Positions 23,807 through 32,735 are shown, counted from the stretch's first letter. The stretch: 35,060 bases of DNA from an uncultured Thomasclavelia sp. (GCA_910588165.1 CAJUOR010000014.1:1-35060), one strand, 5' to 3'. Notes: a model not told the origin generated them from the sequence alone. Numbers and translations: made by a program.

Positions 23807-24814
23807 ATGGATAAAACAATTATTTGTTCAAGAGTGTTGATGCATTTTATGGATATTGAGCATCGTCAAGTACATTATTCCGAAGGGTTTGTGGATTTGA
23901 ATCCAACATCTTTAGAATATTACGATAAAAAATTAGAGAAAATATTTAATCATCCGAATTTAAAAGAGATCGAAGTCGGTAATTTTGCTTCGATTGTTTT
24001 ACGAGCTAAACAAATGTTAGAAGATGATGAGAAGTACATTCAGCATTCTAAAATTATTACGCAAGAATGGTTTGAATTAGCTAGTTTGATTCAAGATATG
24101 CCTAATGCCAATATGCTGTTTATTGAAAGTCGTGTCGATGGACAAGATTATATGGTAATGTTGAAGCTGAATTATAAATTTGCACCGGTAATGGTTCAGG
24201 AACAAGATGAACAAGGGCATGAGGTCATGCGGATTTCAACCAAACAGATGGTGCCAAGTAAAGCTCAATCTATTGAAGAAGCGATTGTCGTCAATGTGGA
24301 AACCAATCAAGTTTTTATTATTGAAAAACGCTTTATGATTGACGGTAAGATGGGTTATTATATCAATGAACAATATTTGAAAGGTCAACCTAAAATGACC
24401 GATAAAGAAAAAATACGCATTATGCAAAAAGCGGTATCCAGTGTTGAACAGCAGTATCATGTCAATGAATTTGAAGCACCGGTCTTGATTAAACAAGCCT
24501 TAAGTGAATGCGTATTGGAAAATCGTGAAGTCAAACCGTTAGAAATTGCTTCTAAGATTTTAGAGAAGGACTATGGTGCTCAAGAGGAGTGCTTGGATAT
24601 TATGAAAGATTTAGGGGTTCAAGAAAGCGATGTAGTCAGCGTAGTTGATGGTGTTGAACGAATGGCTAAATGTAAGGTCATTACAGATACAGGCATGGAA
24701 ATTGTATTAGATGTGCAAGATTATCTTGAACAAAATCATATTGAAAAGAAATATAATGAAGATGGCACAATCAGTTTAGTGCTTTCGGGTATTCGTGAGG
24801 TAGTGGTTAAATAG
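23807..24814 (+). CDS. Nucleoid-associated protein (NA37/YejK-like)
   Basis: A 335-residue soluble acidic protein. The order of segments recalls the NA37 (NdpA/YejK) nucleoid-associated family. These are an N-terminal SRVLMHFMDIEHRQVHYSEG, a middle VPSKAQSIEEAIVVNVETNQVFIIEKRF (quoted here as PSKAQSIEEAIVV and IEKRFMIDGKMGYYI) and a helical region KEKIRIMQKAVSSVEQQYH. In characterised members this family binds the nucleoid and protects against or responds to DNA structures, but its biochemistry is poorly known. RBS AAGGGGAG lies nine bases before ATG 23807, two bases after the EEP-family gene. Its place just before addB and addA suggests a link to DNA-end processing, by context only. The family call is by memory of its motif order and is moderate. 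Confidence 0.58.
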   Translation: MDKTIICSRVLMHFMDIEHRQVHYSEGFVDLNPTSLEYYDKKLEKIFNHPNLKEIEVGNFASIVLRAKQMLEDDEKYIQHSKIITQEWFELASLIQDMPNANMLFIESRVDGQDYMVMLKLNYKFAPVMVQEQDEQGHEVMRISTKQMVPSKAQSIEEAIVVNVETNQVFIIEKRFMIDGKMGYYINEQYLKGQPKMTDKEKIRIMQKAVSSVEQQYHVNEFEAPVLIKQALSECVLENREVKPLEIASKILEKDYGAQEECLDIMKDLGVQESDVVSVVDGVERMAKCKVITDTGMEIVLDVQDYLEQNHIEKKYNEDGTISLVLSGIREVVVK

Positions 24815-24837
24815 AAGCGATGCAAGGTGTCGCTTCT
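24813..24837 (+). other. Intergenic hairpin without U-tract, upstream of addB
   Basis: AGAAGCGA and TCGCTTCT form an 8-bp perfect stem with a nine-base loop (TGCAAGGTG), starting on the stop codon of the nucleoid-associated gene. No T-run follows, so it is not an intrinsic terminator. It might stabilise or mark a processing site in the operon mRNA. Confidence 0.5.
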
Positions 24838-24856
24838 TACAAATGGAGGTGTTTAG

Positions 24857-27580
24857 ATGAAGTTTACACAAGAATATTTAGCTTTGATGTTACAGACGTA
24901 TATACAAGATACAAAGCCAACGGTGATTTTTGCGACCGATGATGAGAAACTGCTGATTGAAAGACAACTCTTAAAAACCAAGAAGGCTTTTTTTCATATT
25001 CAAGTGATAACACCTTCTTTCTATTTGAAACAGCTGTTAGCCAAAGCACAAATGTTTGATGTGCATTTACTGTCCCAAGCCGAAGGGCTGGTTGCTGTCA
25101 AACAAACATTAGAGATGCCGGGGTTACATTATTTTAAAGGCTTGACAATTGATGGAAATCTGTTGACAAGTTTACTTCATACGTTTGAGAAAATGGCTGA
25201 TATTGATTTGAATTTAGACGTTCCTTTTGATGAACTTTCATCTTTAAAATGGCAGGAATTAAAAATGATGTATGCCTTCTTTTGCAACATCAAGGGTAAG
25301 GCATTGTTTGAAAGTGAGCTGTTGCAAAGCCTAGTGAGTTACTTAGATCCTAAAACACGCTATGTTGATTTTACGCACCGTCCTTATTCACGTTCTTGGT
25401 CCATGTTTTTAAAAGCCGGGAATACCATTAGTTTAGATAATCAATGTCTTGAACCTGAAACAGAAATGGCAAGCTTTTTAGATAAAAATTATCATCAACC
25501 AAAAGTTGAAGCTAATCCTTGTCTTCCTTTGGATATTTATCAAGTGCAGTTTGTTCATCAAGAGTATCTATTGATTATTGAAGAAATATCTAAGGCATTG
25601 AAGCAGAAAACAAGGTATCAGGATATAGCTGTTTATTTCCCCAACACAGAGTTACTCTACGATTTTGTAGCGTATTGTCCGTATCCTTGTACATATGAGT
25701 GCGTTGAAACGCAAGAAAAAGACTTGGCTTTTTTAAATAGTTGGCTAGATTATCTCTATACTGAAAATCAAAACAGTTTAGATAAGGCTAGAAAGCTGAC
25801 GCCTTTAAATGAAGAAGATTTCGCTTTATGGCAAGCGAAGTGGCAAGAAGCAAAGCCTAGTCAATATTTAAGTTTATTAAAAGAGGTTGTTGCTGATATC
25901 TTGCTTGTTGCGTGTGAAGATTTACCGTTGGATTTAGATTTAAAAGCGTTTGCGTTAATTGTTCCTTTACTGTTAAACATCAATCCTTATGTGGTGAATG
26001 ACGGCATGGATCGTATTCAGCTTTTAACTTATCATCGCCCTATTTTGGCGAAGCGTTTTGAATATGTCTTTTTATGTGGTTTAAACGAAGATGTTTATCC
26101 GACGAAAGTCAGTGATGGAGGACTTTTATTGAATAGTGAGCTAAGACATTTTTATCAAGGTAGAACTCCACTAGATAGACAAAATGAATTTGAATGGGAC
26201 TTAGTTAAACATATTTTACTGACTGCTAAGCATTTTGTGGCTTCATGTCATTTTGATAGCCTAGACGGAACTGAATGTTTATCATCTTTATTATTGATGC
26301 ATTTGCTTCAACTTAAAGGCTTACGCCGTTGTCCTATTTATCCTCTTCCTGATTTAGTCATCAATGAAGAAGATAAGATATTAGCGGATTTTGAAGCAAG
26401 CCTGGCTCAGCCTCAGGCCTTGCCTTCTGATTTTGCCAAACAGCTTTACGCTAAACGTGGACATCAACAAGTTTCTCCAAGTGAATTAGAGAACTTTAAT
26501 CAATGCCCTTTCCGTCATTTTGTCAGTTATGGGTTAAGACTGTACCCTAGCAAGTCAGCTATGGCAACACGTCAACGTTTTGGAAACTTAATGCACGATT
26601 TATTAGATAATTGTTCTAGTCTATTTGGGTTAGATTTTATGGAGCGTCTAATGAAGCAGGAAAAAGACTTGGGGTTATCATCTCAAGGTAGTTTAGATGA
26701 ACGGTTAGCTAAACTGATGCAGGCTTTACTTAAAGAAAAGGCATTTATCCCTGAAACAGCTGAAGAAAAATATTTGTATGAAGCTTTTCAGATTCAGTTT
26801 TTAAATACACTTAAAATTCTGTTGCACCACTTAGCCCAAGGTGAGTTTACATTAGCCTATCATGAACACCCGATTCATGCGACCAAAGATGAAGTCACTT
26901 ATATAGGAAGAATTGACAGAGCAGATGTCTACAAGAATTATTTAAAAATACTTGATTATAAATCTTCACAAAAGAAGTTGGAATTAGGCTTAGCGATGCA
27001 AGGTTTTAATATCCAAATGTTAGTGTATTTAGAATTATTAAGTCAAAAATACAACCTAGATAAAGGGGCTGTACTTTATTTCAATACCGGCAATCGCAAA
27101 TTAACATCTAAAGGACGCATGAATTTAGATGCGACAAGCGCCGAAGATTTTATTGCGGAATATAAAATGGAAGGGTATGTCCTTGAAGAAGAAAAGCATG
27201 ATGTGATGCATGCGATTGACTGTAATTATACGCAAAGTCAAATTGCCAATATTCGTTATGTGAAAAGTAAAGATGCGTACAGTGGTAACTTATTGACGAG
27301 TAGTCAATGGGATTGCCTTTTAAAAGAAATCTTCCAATATCTTCATGGCTTAGTTGATCGCTGTTTTGAACAAGGTGAGATTGCGATTTATCCTGCCGGA
27401 AGTAAAGATAGTGCTTTAGATATGAAGGTTTCACCATGTCAATATTGTGACTATCAAAATATTTGTTTAAAAGATCCGTTTTACCATGAACAAAGAGAAA
27501 TCAGCGTTTATTCAAAGGAAGAAATAGAAAATCTTTTGAAAGGAGAGAGTGGCGATGAGTCAAGTGAGTTCATTAAATGA
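24857..27580 (+). CDS. addB: ATP-dependent helicase/deoxyribonuclease subunit AddB (RexB)
   Basis: The 907-residue partner of AddA in the double-strand-break end-processing complex. The C-terminal PD-(D/E)XK nuclease has FGNLMHDLLDN and LDYKSSQ, with Asp 700 and Lys 702. It is stapled by an iron-sulfur cluster: Cys 550 in NQCPFRHF, then Cys 861, Cys 864 and Cys 870 in CQYCDYQNICL. This is the complete four-cysteine pattern of AddB. The helicase-like N-terminal domain shows no Walker A motif where Bacillus AddB has one, so ATP hydrolysis is presumably left to AddA. It is shorter than Bacillus AddB (about 1160), closer to the RexB type. RBS GGAGG precedes ATG 24857. The last 26 bases overlap addA. 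Confidence 0.93.
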   Translation: MKFTQEYLALMLQTYIQDTKPTVIFATDDEKLLIERQLLKTKKAFFHIQVITPSFYLKQLLAKAQMFDVHLLSQAEGLVAVKQTLEMPGLHYFKGLTIDGNLLTSLLHTFEKMADIDLNLDVPFDELSSLKWQELKMMYAFFCNIKGKALFESELLQSLVSYLDPKTRYVDFTHRPYSRSWSMFLKAGNTISLDNQCLEPETEMASFLDKNYHQPKVEANPCLPLDIYQVQFVHQEYLLIIEEISKALKQKTRYQDIAVYFPNTELLYDFVAYCPYPCTYECVETQEKDLAFLNSWLDYLYTENQNSLDKARKLTPLNEEDFALWQAKWQEAKPSQYLSLLKEVVADILLVACEDLPLDLDLKAFALIVPLLLNINPYVVNDGMDRIQLLTYHRPILAKRFEYVFLCGLNEDVYPTKVSDGGLLLNSELRHFYQGRTPLDRQNEFEWDLVKHILLTAKHFVASCHFDSLDGTECLSSLLLMHLLQLKGLRRCPIYPLPDLVINEEDKILADFEASLAQPQALPSDFAKQLYAKRGHQQVSPSELENFNQCPFRHFVSYGLRLYPSKSAMATRQRFGNLMHDLLDNCSSLFGLDFMERLMKQEKDLGLSSQGSLDERLAKLMQALLKEKAFIPETAEEKYLYEAFQIQFLNTLKILLHHLAQGEFTLAYHEHPIHATKDEVTYIGRIDRADVYKNYLKILDYKSSQKKLELGLAMQGFNIQMLVYLELLSQKYNLDKGAVLYFNTGNRKLTSKGRMNLDATSAEDFIAEYKMEGYVLEEEKHDVMHAIDCNYTQSQIANIRYVKSKDAYSGNLLTSSQWDCLLKEIFQYLHGLVDRCFEQGEIAIYPAGSKDSALDMKVSPCQYCDYQNICLKDPFYHEQREISVYSKEEIENLLKGESGDESSEFIK

Positions 27581-30500
27581 AAAGCAACAAGAAGCGATCG
27601 ATGCCAGAAACAGAAATATTTTAGTTTCGGCGCCGGCAGGCTCAGGGAAAACCAAGATTTTAGTCAGCCGTATTCTCGCCCTTTTAAAAGAAGGTGTTTC
27701 GATTGAAGCATTTCTTGTTTTAACTTTTACACAAGCTGCTGCTCAAGAAATGAAACAGCGTTTGGTCGGTATGTTAGAGGAAGAAATATTGCAAGCTGAT
27801 GGCAAACTCAAGGTGCATCTTGAAAAACAGAAAGCCGAGATGTCTTATGCATTTATCACAAATTTTCATGGCTTTTGTAATCAATTGATTGACCGTTACG
27901 GTTATCTTGTGGGGGTCAAAAACGGTTATGAAATTTTAAGCGATCAGGAGCAATTATTAAAAGAAGCCTTGACTTTGACATTAGATAAGGCTTTGGAAAA
28001 TGAAGCATTTAGAAATTTTAGAACCATCTATTATCCAAAGCGTGAGGATTTGGAAGAAGTACTTTTAAACCTTTATAAAGTGTTCCAATCTCTAGGAGAT
28101 AAAGAGGCTTTCCTTGCTAAAATGAATGATGAGATTTATGCTTTTTTGATATCGGAAAAAGAGAAAGACTTGAGTGAGTGGTGCTTTTATCCAGAGCTGC
28201 AAAAGGTTTTAAGAGATACTGTAACCGTAACTTTGGCTAGTTTAGAAGATTTAAAATATTTTTGTATGCGTCATGGGATTACCCCTTTTTATGAACGACC
28301 CTTATCTCAAAGTGCTTCGGCTGCTAAAAAGGGTGTACCTTATGAAGTTTTAAAACAATATTATACAAACTTATTAGAAAATCTTCAGCCGGAAAAAACG
28401 TTGAAGGATTTGAATGTTTGGGCAATTCAAAAGCCCGAGGCAAGCTACAATATTCCTTGGAAAGATTTAGATGAAATGACAGCGAGCTATAAATCTCAGT
28501 TTTCAGGTAAAAAAGGTGCTTTGACTAATCAATTTAAAGATGTTTATGAAGCCTTAGTCGATTCAGATGGTGAAAATACGATGATGGTGCATCAAGTGGC
28601 ACTTCAAACCATTCAAATGCTTGTAACTTTGTTAGAAGGTTTAGAAAAGACATATAACCAATTGAAAATGCAACAAAATGTATTGGACTTTAATGATTTG
28701 GAGCGTTATGCGACACGTCTTTTACAAAGTGATTTGCCTGTTGCAAGAAGTTTAAACGAACAGTTGTATGAAATTATGGTCGATGAATATCAAGATACTA
28801 ATATGGTTCAGGAAAACATTGTTTCATTGATTGCGAATGCGACAGTAAAACAGGTACCGAGATTTATGGTTGGGGATATGAAACAGTCGATTTACCGCTT
28901 TAGACAAGCCGATCCGGATATTTTTAAAGAAAAATATGACAATTATCCGACCATGCCAAAGGCATTACGGGTCGATTTAGGTTTTAATTATCGTTCTAGT
29001 AAAGTTGTTTTAGACAGTATCAACTTTATTTTTAATCAGATTATGGATAGCCATATCGGCTCGCTGGAATATTATCGTGATAAAAGTGCGCAGCTTAACT
29101 ATGATTTTTTGCGTAAAGAAGGGGCAAAGAATACATCGGAATATGAAGATGTAAAAAGTCGTGCTTTAAGGCGTATGGCTCAAGCTAAAGATGATTATAC
29201 AGAGATTTTATTAGTAGATAGTGATTCAGATAAGCCCCAAGATTTAGAAGATGCCGAATATGAGGCTTACATGATAGGAAAACGCATTTTAGAGTTAAAG
29301 CAGAAAGGGCTAGACGGTAAGTCTTTAAACTATAGTGATATAGCTGTTCTCATGCGTCAAACGACACATTTTATTGTCTATAAAAAAGTTTTTGACCGTT
29401 TGCATATACCTACGACCATTGTTTTATCTAAAGGGTGGTTGAATACCATGGAGATTAGACAGATGCAAAATGTCTACAAAGCTTTTATGAATCCTTATGA
29501 TGATATGGCGATGTACAGTGTTTTAAGAGCGCCTTTTGATTTCAGCTATTTTAGTGATGAGCAAATTGCCAAATTAAAACAACCTCAAAAAAGTTTATAT
29601 GAAAGTTTATATACAGATGAAAAATATCAGAGCTTTATTGAAACCTTTTTAGATTTAAAAGAGCAGTTAAGCCATCAGCCATTCTCCTTTTGGCATGAAT
29701 ACTTCTTTACAAAAAGCGGTTATCTAAAGCGCGTTTTAGGCATGAAAAACGGAATGCAAAGATACCAAAATCTCTTATTGTTGAAAGAGAAAATTCATTT
29801 ACAAGAAAATAGTATTCACGATATTGCAAGCTGGGTAGAGTATTTTGAAAATCTAGGCTCAAGTCAAGATGTGCCGGCAGTTATGCCAAAAAATCAAGAG
29901 GCAGTTGTCTTTATGACAATCCATAAATCTAAAGGCTTGGAATTTCCGGTCGTTTTTGTGGCTATGCATGATAAAAAGTTTAATCTTCAAGATTCAAAAC
30001 AGCGTCTAATCTTTGATAAGAATTTATCCATGGCTATTAAACCGCGTCTACAAAAGGATTTACCTTCTAGTTTGTTTAACGAAAAGATGACTTATCAAAA
30101 AGTAGTGGTAGAATACGAAAATCCTTTTTGGGCACTCCTATCCCGTATAATGACAAAGGATAGTATCAGTGAGGAAATGCGGATTTATTATGTAGCTTTG
30201 ACTCGTGCCAGTCGAAAGCTGATTTTGACAGGAACTATGAGCCATGAACAGAAAGACCGTTATGTTGCTGGTGTTTTAGCCCATCAAACACAACAAATGC
30301 CGGAAAAGCAAGATAATGACGGTTGGATTTTAAATCGTCAGTTACGTCAGGCTTCTTGTTATTTGGATTGGCTAGTTCCTAGTGTCTTACGTCATCCGGA
30401 TATTTTTAAAATTTTAGATTGGGAAGAACTGACTGATTTAACTCAATGTTTGCCTTACGATTATGCTAAGGCAATGGAAAATACAAGGCAAAGTCGCTTT

Positions 30501-31187
30501 ACATTAGCTTGGTATAGTCATGAAGAGATTTTAGATATACCGCAACAAACAATAGGAGAGGTTAGAAATCATATTGTAGAAGAAAGATTTAAAGTGGATG
30601 ATTATGCTTATCAAGAAGATATCCAAGCACCTAAAAGTATGGCGGTTACAGCTTTATCACGCCATGACGGTTATGGGGCAACCGCTACAAAAACCTTACG
30701 ACAAACAGAGTTTGATGCTGCAACTATCGGCACTTTAGTCCATGAGTTTATGGAATATATACCTTTAGATTCAAATGCTTCAATCAAGGAATGTTTGACA
30801 ATGTTGGCTGACAAAGGGCGTTACACGTTTGAAGAGTTAACTGTTTTGGAAAGTTATTTGCCTAGGTTTGAGGCCTTTAGAGAAAGCCAATGTTTTAAAA
30901 TGATGCAGGAAGCCAAGCAATGCTTTAAGGAACAGCCTTTCTGTTGTTTAAAGGGCGGTTTGTTAGTGCATGGAACAATGGACGTCTTGTGTTTATTTCA
31001 AGATAAGGTCGTTGTCATCGACTATAAAACCGATCGCGTTTCTGCCAATGCAAGTGATGAGGCTTTGATTAAACGCCATGAACAGCAATTAACGTTATAT
31101 AAAGAAGCTTTAAGCAATATTTACCCTCATCATCAAATCGAGGCATATCTTTACTATTTGGAAATAGCAAAAGAAGTAAAGGTGTAG
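27555..31187 (+). CDS. addA: ATP-dependent helicase/nuclease subunit AddA (RexA)
   Basis: A 1210-residue UvrD/Rep-type helicase with a C-terminal nuclease. Visible motifs, in order: Walker A APAGSGKT (residues 26-33), TFTQAAAQEMKQR, the DEYQDTN Walker B box (about 410), GDMKQSIYRFRQADP, LGFNYRSSK, MTIHKSKGLEFPVVF (about 790), and YYVALTRASRKL. At the end a RecB-family nuclease has GTLVHEFMEYI and VIDYKTDRV (Asp 1156, Lys 1158). With AddB it unwinds and resects broken DNA ends until a Chi-like site, then loads RecA. ATG 27555 is preferred (AGGAG nine bases upstream); the GTG at 27549 is too close to the ribosome binding site. Full length for the family. Ends in two TAG codons, last gene of the operon. 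Confidence 0.96.
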   Translation: MSQVSSLNEKQQEAIDARNRNILVSAPAGSGKTKILVSRILALLKEGVSIEAFLVLTFTQAAAQEMKQRLVGMLEEEILQADGKLKVHLEKQKAEMSYAFITNFHGFCNQLIDRYGYLVGVKNGYEILSDQEQLLKEALTLTLDKALENEAFRNFRTIYYPKREDLEEVLLNLYKVFQSLGDKEAFLAKMNDEIYAFLISEKEKDLSEWCFYPELQKVLRDTVTVTLASLEDLKYFCMRHGITPFYERPLSQSASAAKKGVPYEVLKQYYTNLLENLQPEKTLKDLNVWAIQKPEASYNIPWKDLDEMTASYKSQFSGKKGALTNQFKDVYEALVDSDGENTMMVHQVALQTIQMLVTLLEGLEKTYNQLKMQQNVLDFNDLERYATRLLQSDLPVARSLNEQLYEIMVDEYQDTNMVQENIVSLIANATVKQVPRFMVGDMKQSIYRFRQADPDIFKEKYDNYPTMPKALRVDLGFNYRSSKVVLDSINFIFNQIMDSHIGSLEYYRDKSAQLNYDFLRKEGAKNTSEYEDVKSRALRRMAQAKDDYTEILLVDSDSDKPQDLEDAEYEAYMIGKRILELKQKGLDGKSLNYSDIAVLMRQTTHFIVYKKVFDRLHIPTTIVLSKGWLNTMEIRQMQNVYKAFMNPYDDMAMYSVLRAPFDFSYFSDEQIAKLKQPQKSLYESLYTDEKYQSFIETFLDLKEQLSHQPFSFWHEYFFTKSGYLKRVLGMKNGMQRYQNLLLLKEKIHLQENSIHDIASWVEYFENLGSSQDVPAVMPKNQEAVVFMTIHKSKGLEFPVVFVAMHDKKFNLQDSKQRLIFDKNLSMAIKPRLQKDLPSSLFNEKMTYQKVVVEYENPFWALLSRIMTKDSISEEMRIYYVALTRASRKLILTGTMSHEQKDRYVAGVLAHQTQQMPEKQDNDGWILNRQLRQASCYLDWLVPSVLRHPDIFKILDWEELTDLTQCLPYDYAKAMENTRQSRFTLAWYSHEEILDIPQQTIGEVRNHIVEERFKVDDYAYQEDIQAPKSMAVTALSRHDGYGATATKTLRQTEFDAATIGTLVHEFMEYIPLDSNASIKECLTMLADKGRYTFEELTVLESYLPRFEAFRESQCFKMMQEAKQCFKEQPFCCLKGGLLVHGTMDVLCLFQDKVVVIDYKTDRVSANASDEALIKRHEQQLTLYKEALSNIYPHHQIEAYLYYLEIAKEVKV

Positions 31188-31232
31188 TAGCTTAAAGTAG
31201 TGAAGCTAAAAGAAAGTTTTTATATTTATGAC

Positions 31233-31265
31233 AAAGGGATATGTCCATACAGACATATCCCTTTT
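31233..31265. terminator. Bidirectional terminator between addA and the DUF898-like gene
   Basis: AAAGGGATATGTC pairs perfectly with GACATATCCCTTT (13 bp) around a six-base loop, in the gap between convergent genes. T-runs on both sides are short (TTTT on the plus strand), so efficiency is uncertain despite the strong stem. Confidence 0.68.
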
Positions 31266-31272
31266 AGGCTTG

Positions 31273-31575
31273 TTACATAAAATGTGTATGTTTAGTTTTC
31301 CATTTTTTAAGGGCAATGCTTAACCAAAAACTATAGATACCAAGTGTTACGATTGTTAAAAGCAACCATTTGATCCAGTTGCCAAATAGCCCTACAGCTG
31401 TACCGTTAAAATGCAATCTTTGACCGTTAATAACAGTATGTTTGGTTTCCCAATTATAAACTAAGCAGATAGCCCATGGAGCACAAATGCCTAAAGTTAA
31501 AAACGTTACTAAGAAACCAAGAATCCGATAGCCGATTAATTGCAGTAAACCACCATCAAAATAAGAATTATTCAT
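31273..31575 (-). CDS. Small membrane protein, DUF898/YjgN-like
   Basis: A 100-residue protein with two long hydrophobic segments. FDGGLLQLIGYRILGFLVTFLTLGIC begins it, and a second copy of the same theme is LHFNGTAVGLFGNWIKWLLLTIVTLGIYSFWL. The FxGxxxxLFGxWIxWxLLTIxTLGIYxFW pattern (noted here in short form) is typical of DUF898 proteins, small membrane proteins of unknown role, often single-unit in Bacillota. Between the helices NWETKHTVINGQRL repeats as KWKTKHTHFM at the end, showing an internal tandem duplication. ATG 31575 has AGGGGAG upstream, and it has its own promoter. Confidence 0.72.
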   Translation of the reverse strand: MNNSYFDGGLLQLIGYRILGFLVTFLTLGICAPWAICLVYNWETKHTVINGQRLHFNGTAVGLFGNWIKWLLLTIVTLGIYSFWLSIALKKWKTKHTHFM

Positions 31576-31601
31576 TATATTTTCTCCCCTTTCGGCCTTT
31601 T

Positions 31602-31630
31602 ATGATAACAAAAAGTCTTCAATGGGTAAA
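31602..31630 (-). promoter_or_regulatory. Promoter of the DUF898-like gene
   Basis: On the minus strand TTTACC (31625-31630) and TATCAT (31602-31607) are separated by 17 bases. The leader is about 20 bases, with an AGGGGAG ribosome binding site. Confidence 0.52.
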
Positions 31631-31656
31631 GATATAAATATAATGGAGTGCTTCTT

Positions 31657-32253
31657 TTATTGTGCTTTGGTGTGGATATAGATAGCACGACCTTCATTTC
31701 TTGGTTTAATTTGAGGATAATTGCCTTCGATATAGCCTAAACAAACAAAGACCATTGGCATATAGGCCTCATCAATTTGCCAAGTCTTCCAAATTTTTTG
31801 GAATGCTTCTTGACGATAGGTAGCTTCAGCTCGACCGACAATACAACTGGATATGCCTAAATCATAAGCTTCTAAAACCATATTTTGAGCACAGATAAAT
31901 GCTGACCCAATAGTATTGACTTGATCTTTATTTTCTTTCTTTACACAGATGATACCTAAAGCCGGGCATTTGTAAAAACCGCTTTTAATACTTAAATCAT
32001 CAATAATAGAGGGCTGATCGCTAGATACACCAAGTCCTCCCCAATTTCTATTTTCGGCATTGGCATTCATAATACCAATCTGATGGATTAAATCCGGATC
32101 ATCTAAAATAATAATCTTTGTCCCTTGTCTTCCGCCGGGATTAGGGGCATAAAGACCGGCTTCCATAATTTTTTCTAACTTTTCATCTTCTACTTTTTGT
32201 TTTGCGTACTTACGAATTGAGCGTCTTGTTTTCATTAAGTCTAATAATGTCAT
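31657..32253 (-). CDS. Nitroreductase family FMN oxidoreductase
   Basis: A 198-residue flavoprotein of the NADH oxidase/nitroreductase family, acting in the cytoplasm on nitro-compounds, quinones or other acceptors. The FMN phosphate-binding block LMKTRRSIRKYAKQKV is at the N-terminus, followed by AGLYAPNPGGRQGTKIIIL (about 32-50). IGSAFICAQNMVLEAYDLGISSCIVG near residue 115 is the conserved second block (parts: AQNMVLEAYDLGI). The start ATG 32253 follows AAGGAG. It is divergent from an HxlR-type regulator gene 146 bases away, a common arrangement in which the regulator senses the oxidoreductase's substrate or electrophile stress. Length is typical for the smaller members. Confidence 0.9.
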   Translation of the reverse strand: MTLLDLMKTRRSIRKYAKQKVEDEKLEKIMEAGLYAPNPGGRQGTKIIILDDPDLIHQIGIMNANAENRNWGGLGVSSDQPSIIDDLSIKSGFYKCPALGIICVKKENKDQVNTIGSAFICAQNMVLEAYDLGISSCIVGRAEATYRQEAFQKIWKTWQIDEAYMPMVFVCLGYIEGNYPQIKPRNEGRAIYIHTKAQ

Positions 32254-32296
32254 TCTCTTAATCTCCTTTTCTTCATAAATTTTTTTTTACAATTTC

Positions 32297-32325
32297 ATGA
32301 TAAATGATAATTTTTATTCTGTAAA
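32297..32325 (-). promoter_or_regulatory. Promoter of the nitroreductase gene
   Basis: TTTACA (32320-32325) and TATCAT (32297-32302) on the minus strand with a 17-base spacer; one and two mismatches to consensus. The intergenic span to the regulator is very A/T-rich. Confidence 0.6.
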
Positions 32326-32343
32326 GTACGCACTTTTTGGTAA

Positions 32344-32363
32344 GTTATATACATTTTTGTAAC
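32344..32363. promoter_or_regulatory. Candidate HxlR operator in the divergent promoter region
   Basis: The 20 bases form an imperfect palindrome with ends GTTA/TAAC (7 of 10 pairs match) and overlap the -35 of the regulator's promoter. GTTATATA also recurs at 32367-32374 on its -10 element, giving a direct repeat 23 bases apart. This fits autoregulation, but the match to a known HxlR site is not established. Confidence 0.35.
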
Positions 32364-32376
32364 GATGTTATATAAT
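32348..32376 (+). promoter_or_regulatory. Promoter of the HxlR-family regulator gene
   Basis: A perfect TATAAT at 32371-32376 with TATACA at 32348-32353, 17-base spacer. The start site would be near 32383, a leader of about 17 bases. Confidence 0.65.
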
Positions 32377-32399
32377 AGAAAGCAATAGGAGGTATGAAA

Positions 32400-32735
32400 A
32401 TGAAAACAAAAGATGAATTACCTACTTGCCCGGTAGCTACTACTGTTGCATTGATTGGCAATAAATGGAAATTATTGATATTACGTAATTTATTGGTTCG
32501 TCCTTGGCGTTTCAATGAGTTGCATAAATCAATTGATGGTATCAGTCAAAAGGTTTTAACTGAGAATTTACGTTCCATGGAGAGTGATGGCATTATTATT
32601 CGCACAGTTTATCAAGAAATACCGCCTAAAGTTGAATATGCACTTTCCGAATTAGGGGAAAGTATGCGGCCTATTATTAAATCTTTGGAGCTGTGGGGAA
32701 CAAATTATTTGCATGATAAAGGTGTTTCCTTATAA
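32400..32735 (+). CDS. HxlR family (MarR-like) transcriptional regulator
   Basis: A 111-residue winged-helix protein of the HxlR type. A near-N-terminal Cys in TCPVATTVALIGNKWKLLIL (about residues 9-28) is the conserved redox- or electrophile-sensing Cys in YodB/QorR-like members. RFNELHKSIDGISQKVLTENLRSM is the recognition helix region, and a wing with PPKVEYALSELGESM follows. These proteins act as dimers and often repress an oxidoreductase. Here the divergent nitroreductase gene is the likely target. ATG 32400 is preferred because AGGAGG at 32387-32392 is seven bases upstream; the ATG at 32394 is one base from it. No obvious terminator follows, so some readthrough into the next unit is possible. 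Confidence 0.9.
   Translation: MKTKDELPTCPVATTVALIGNKWKLLILRNLLVRPWRFNELHKSIDGISQKVLTENLRSMESDGIIIRTVYQEIPPKVEYALSELGESMRPIIKSLELWGTNYLHDKGVSL

Noticed and set aside
31188..31232. Hairpin TAGCTT/AAGCTA after addA as a terminator
   Set aside because: Only six base pairs and no T-run directly after; the 13-bp hairpin at 31233 is the better candidate.
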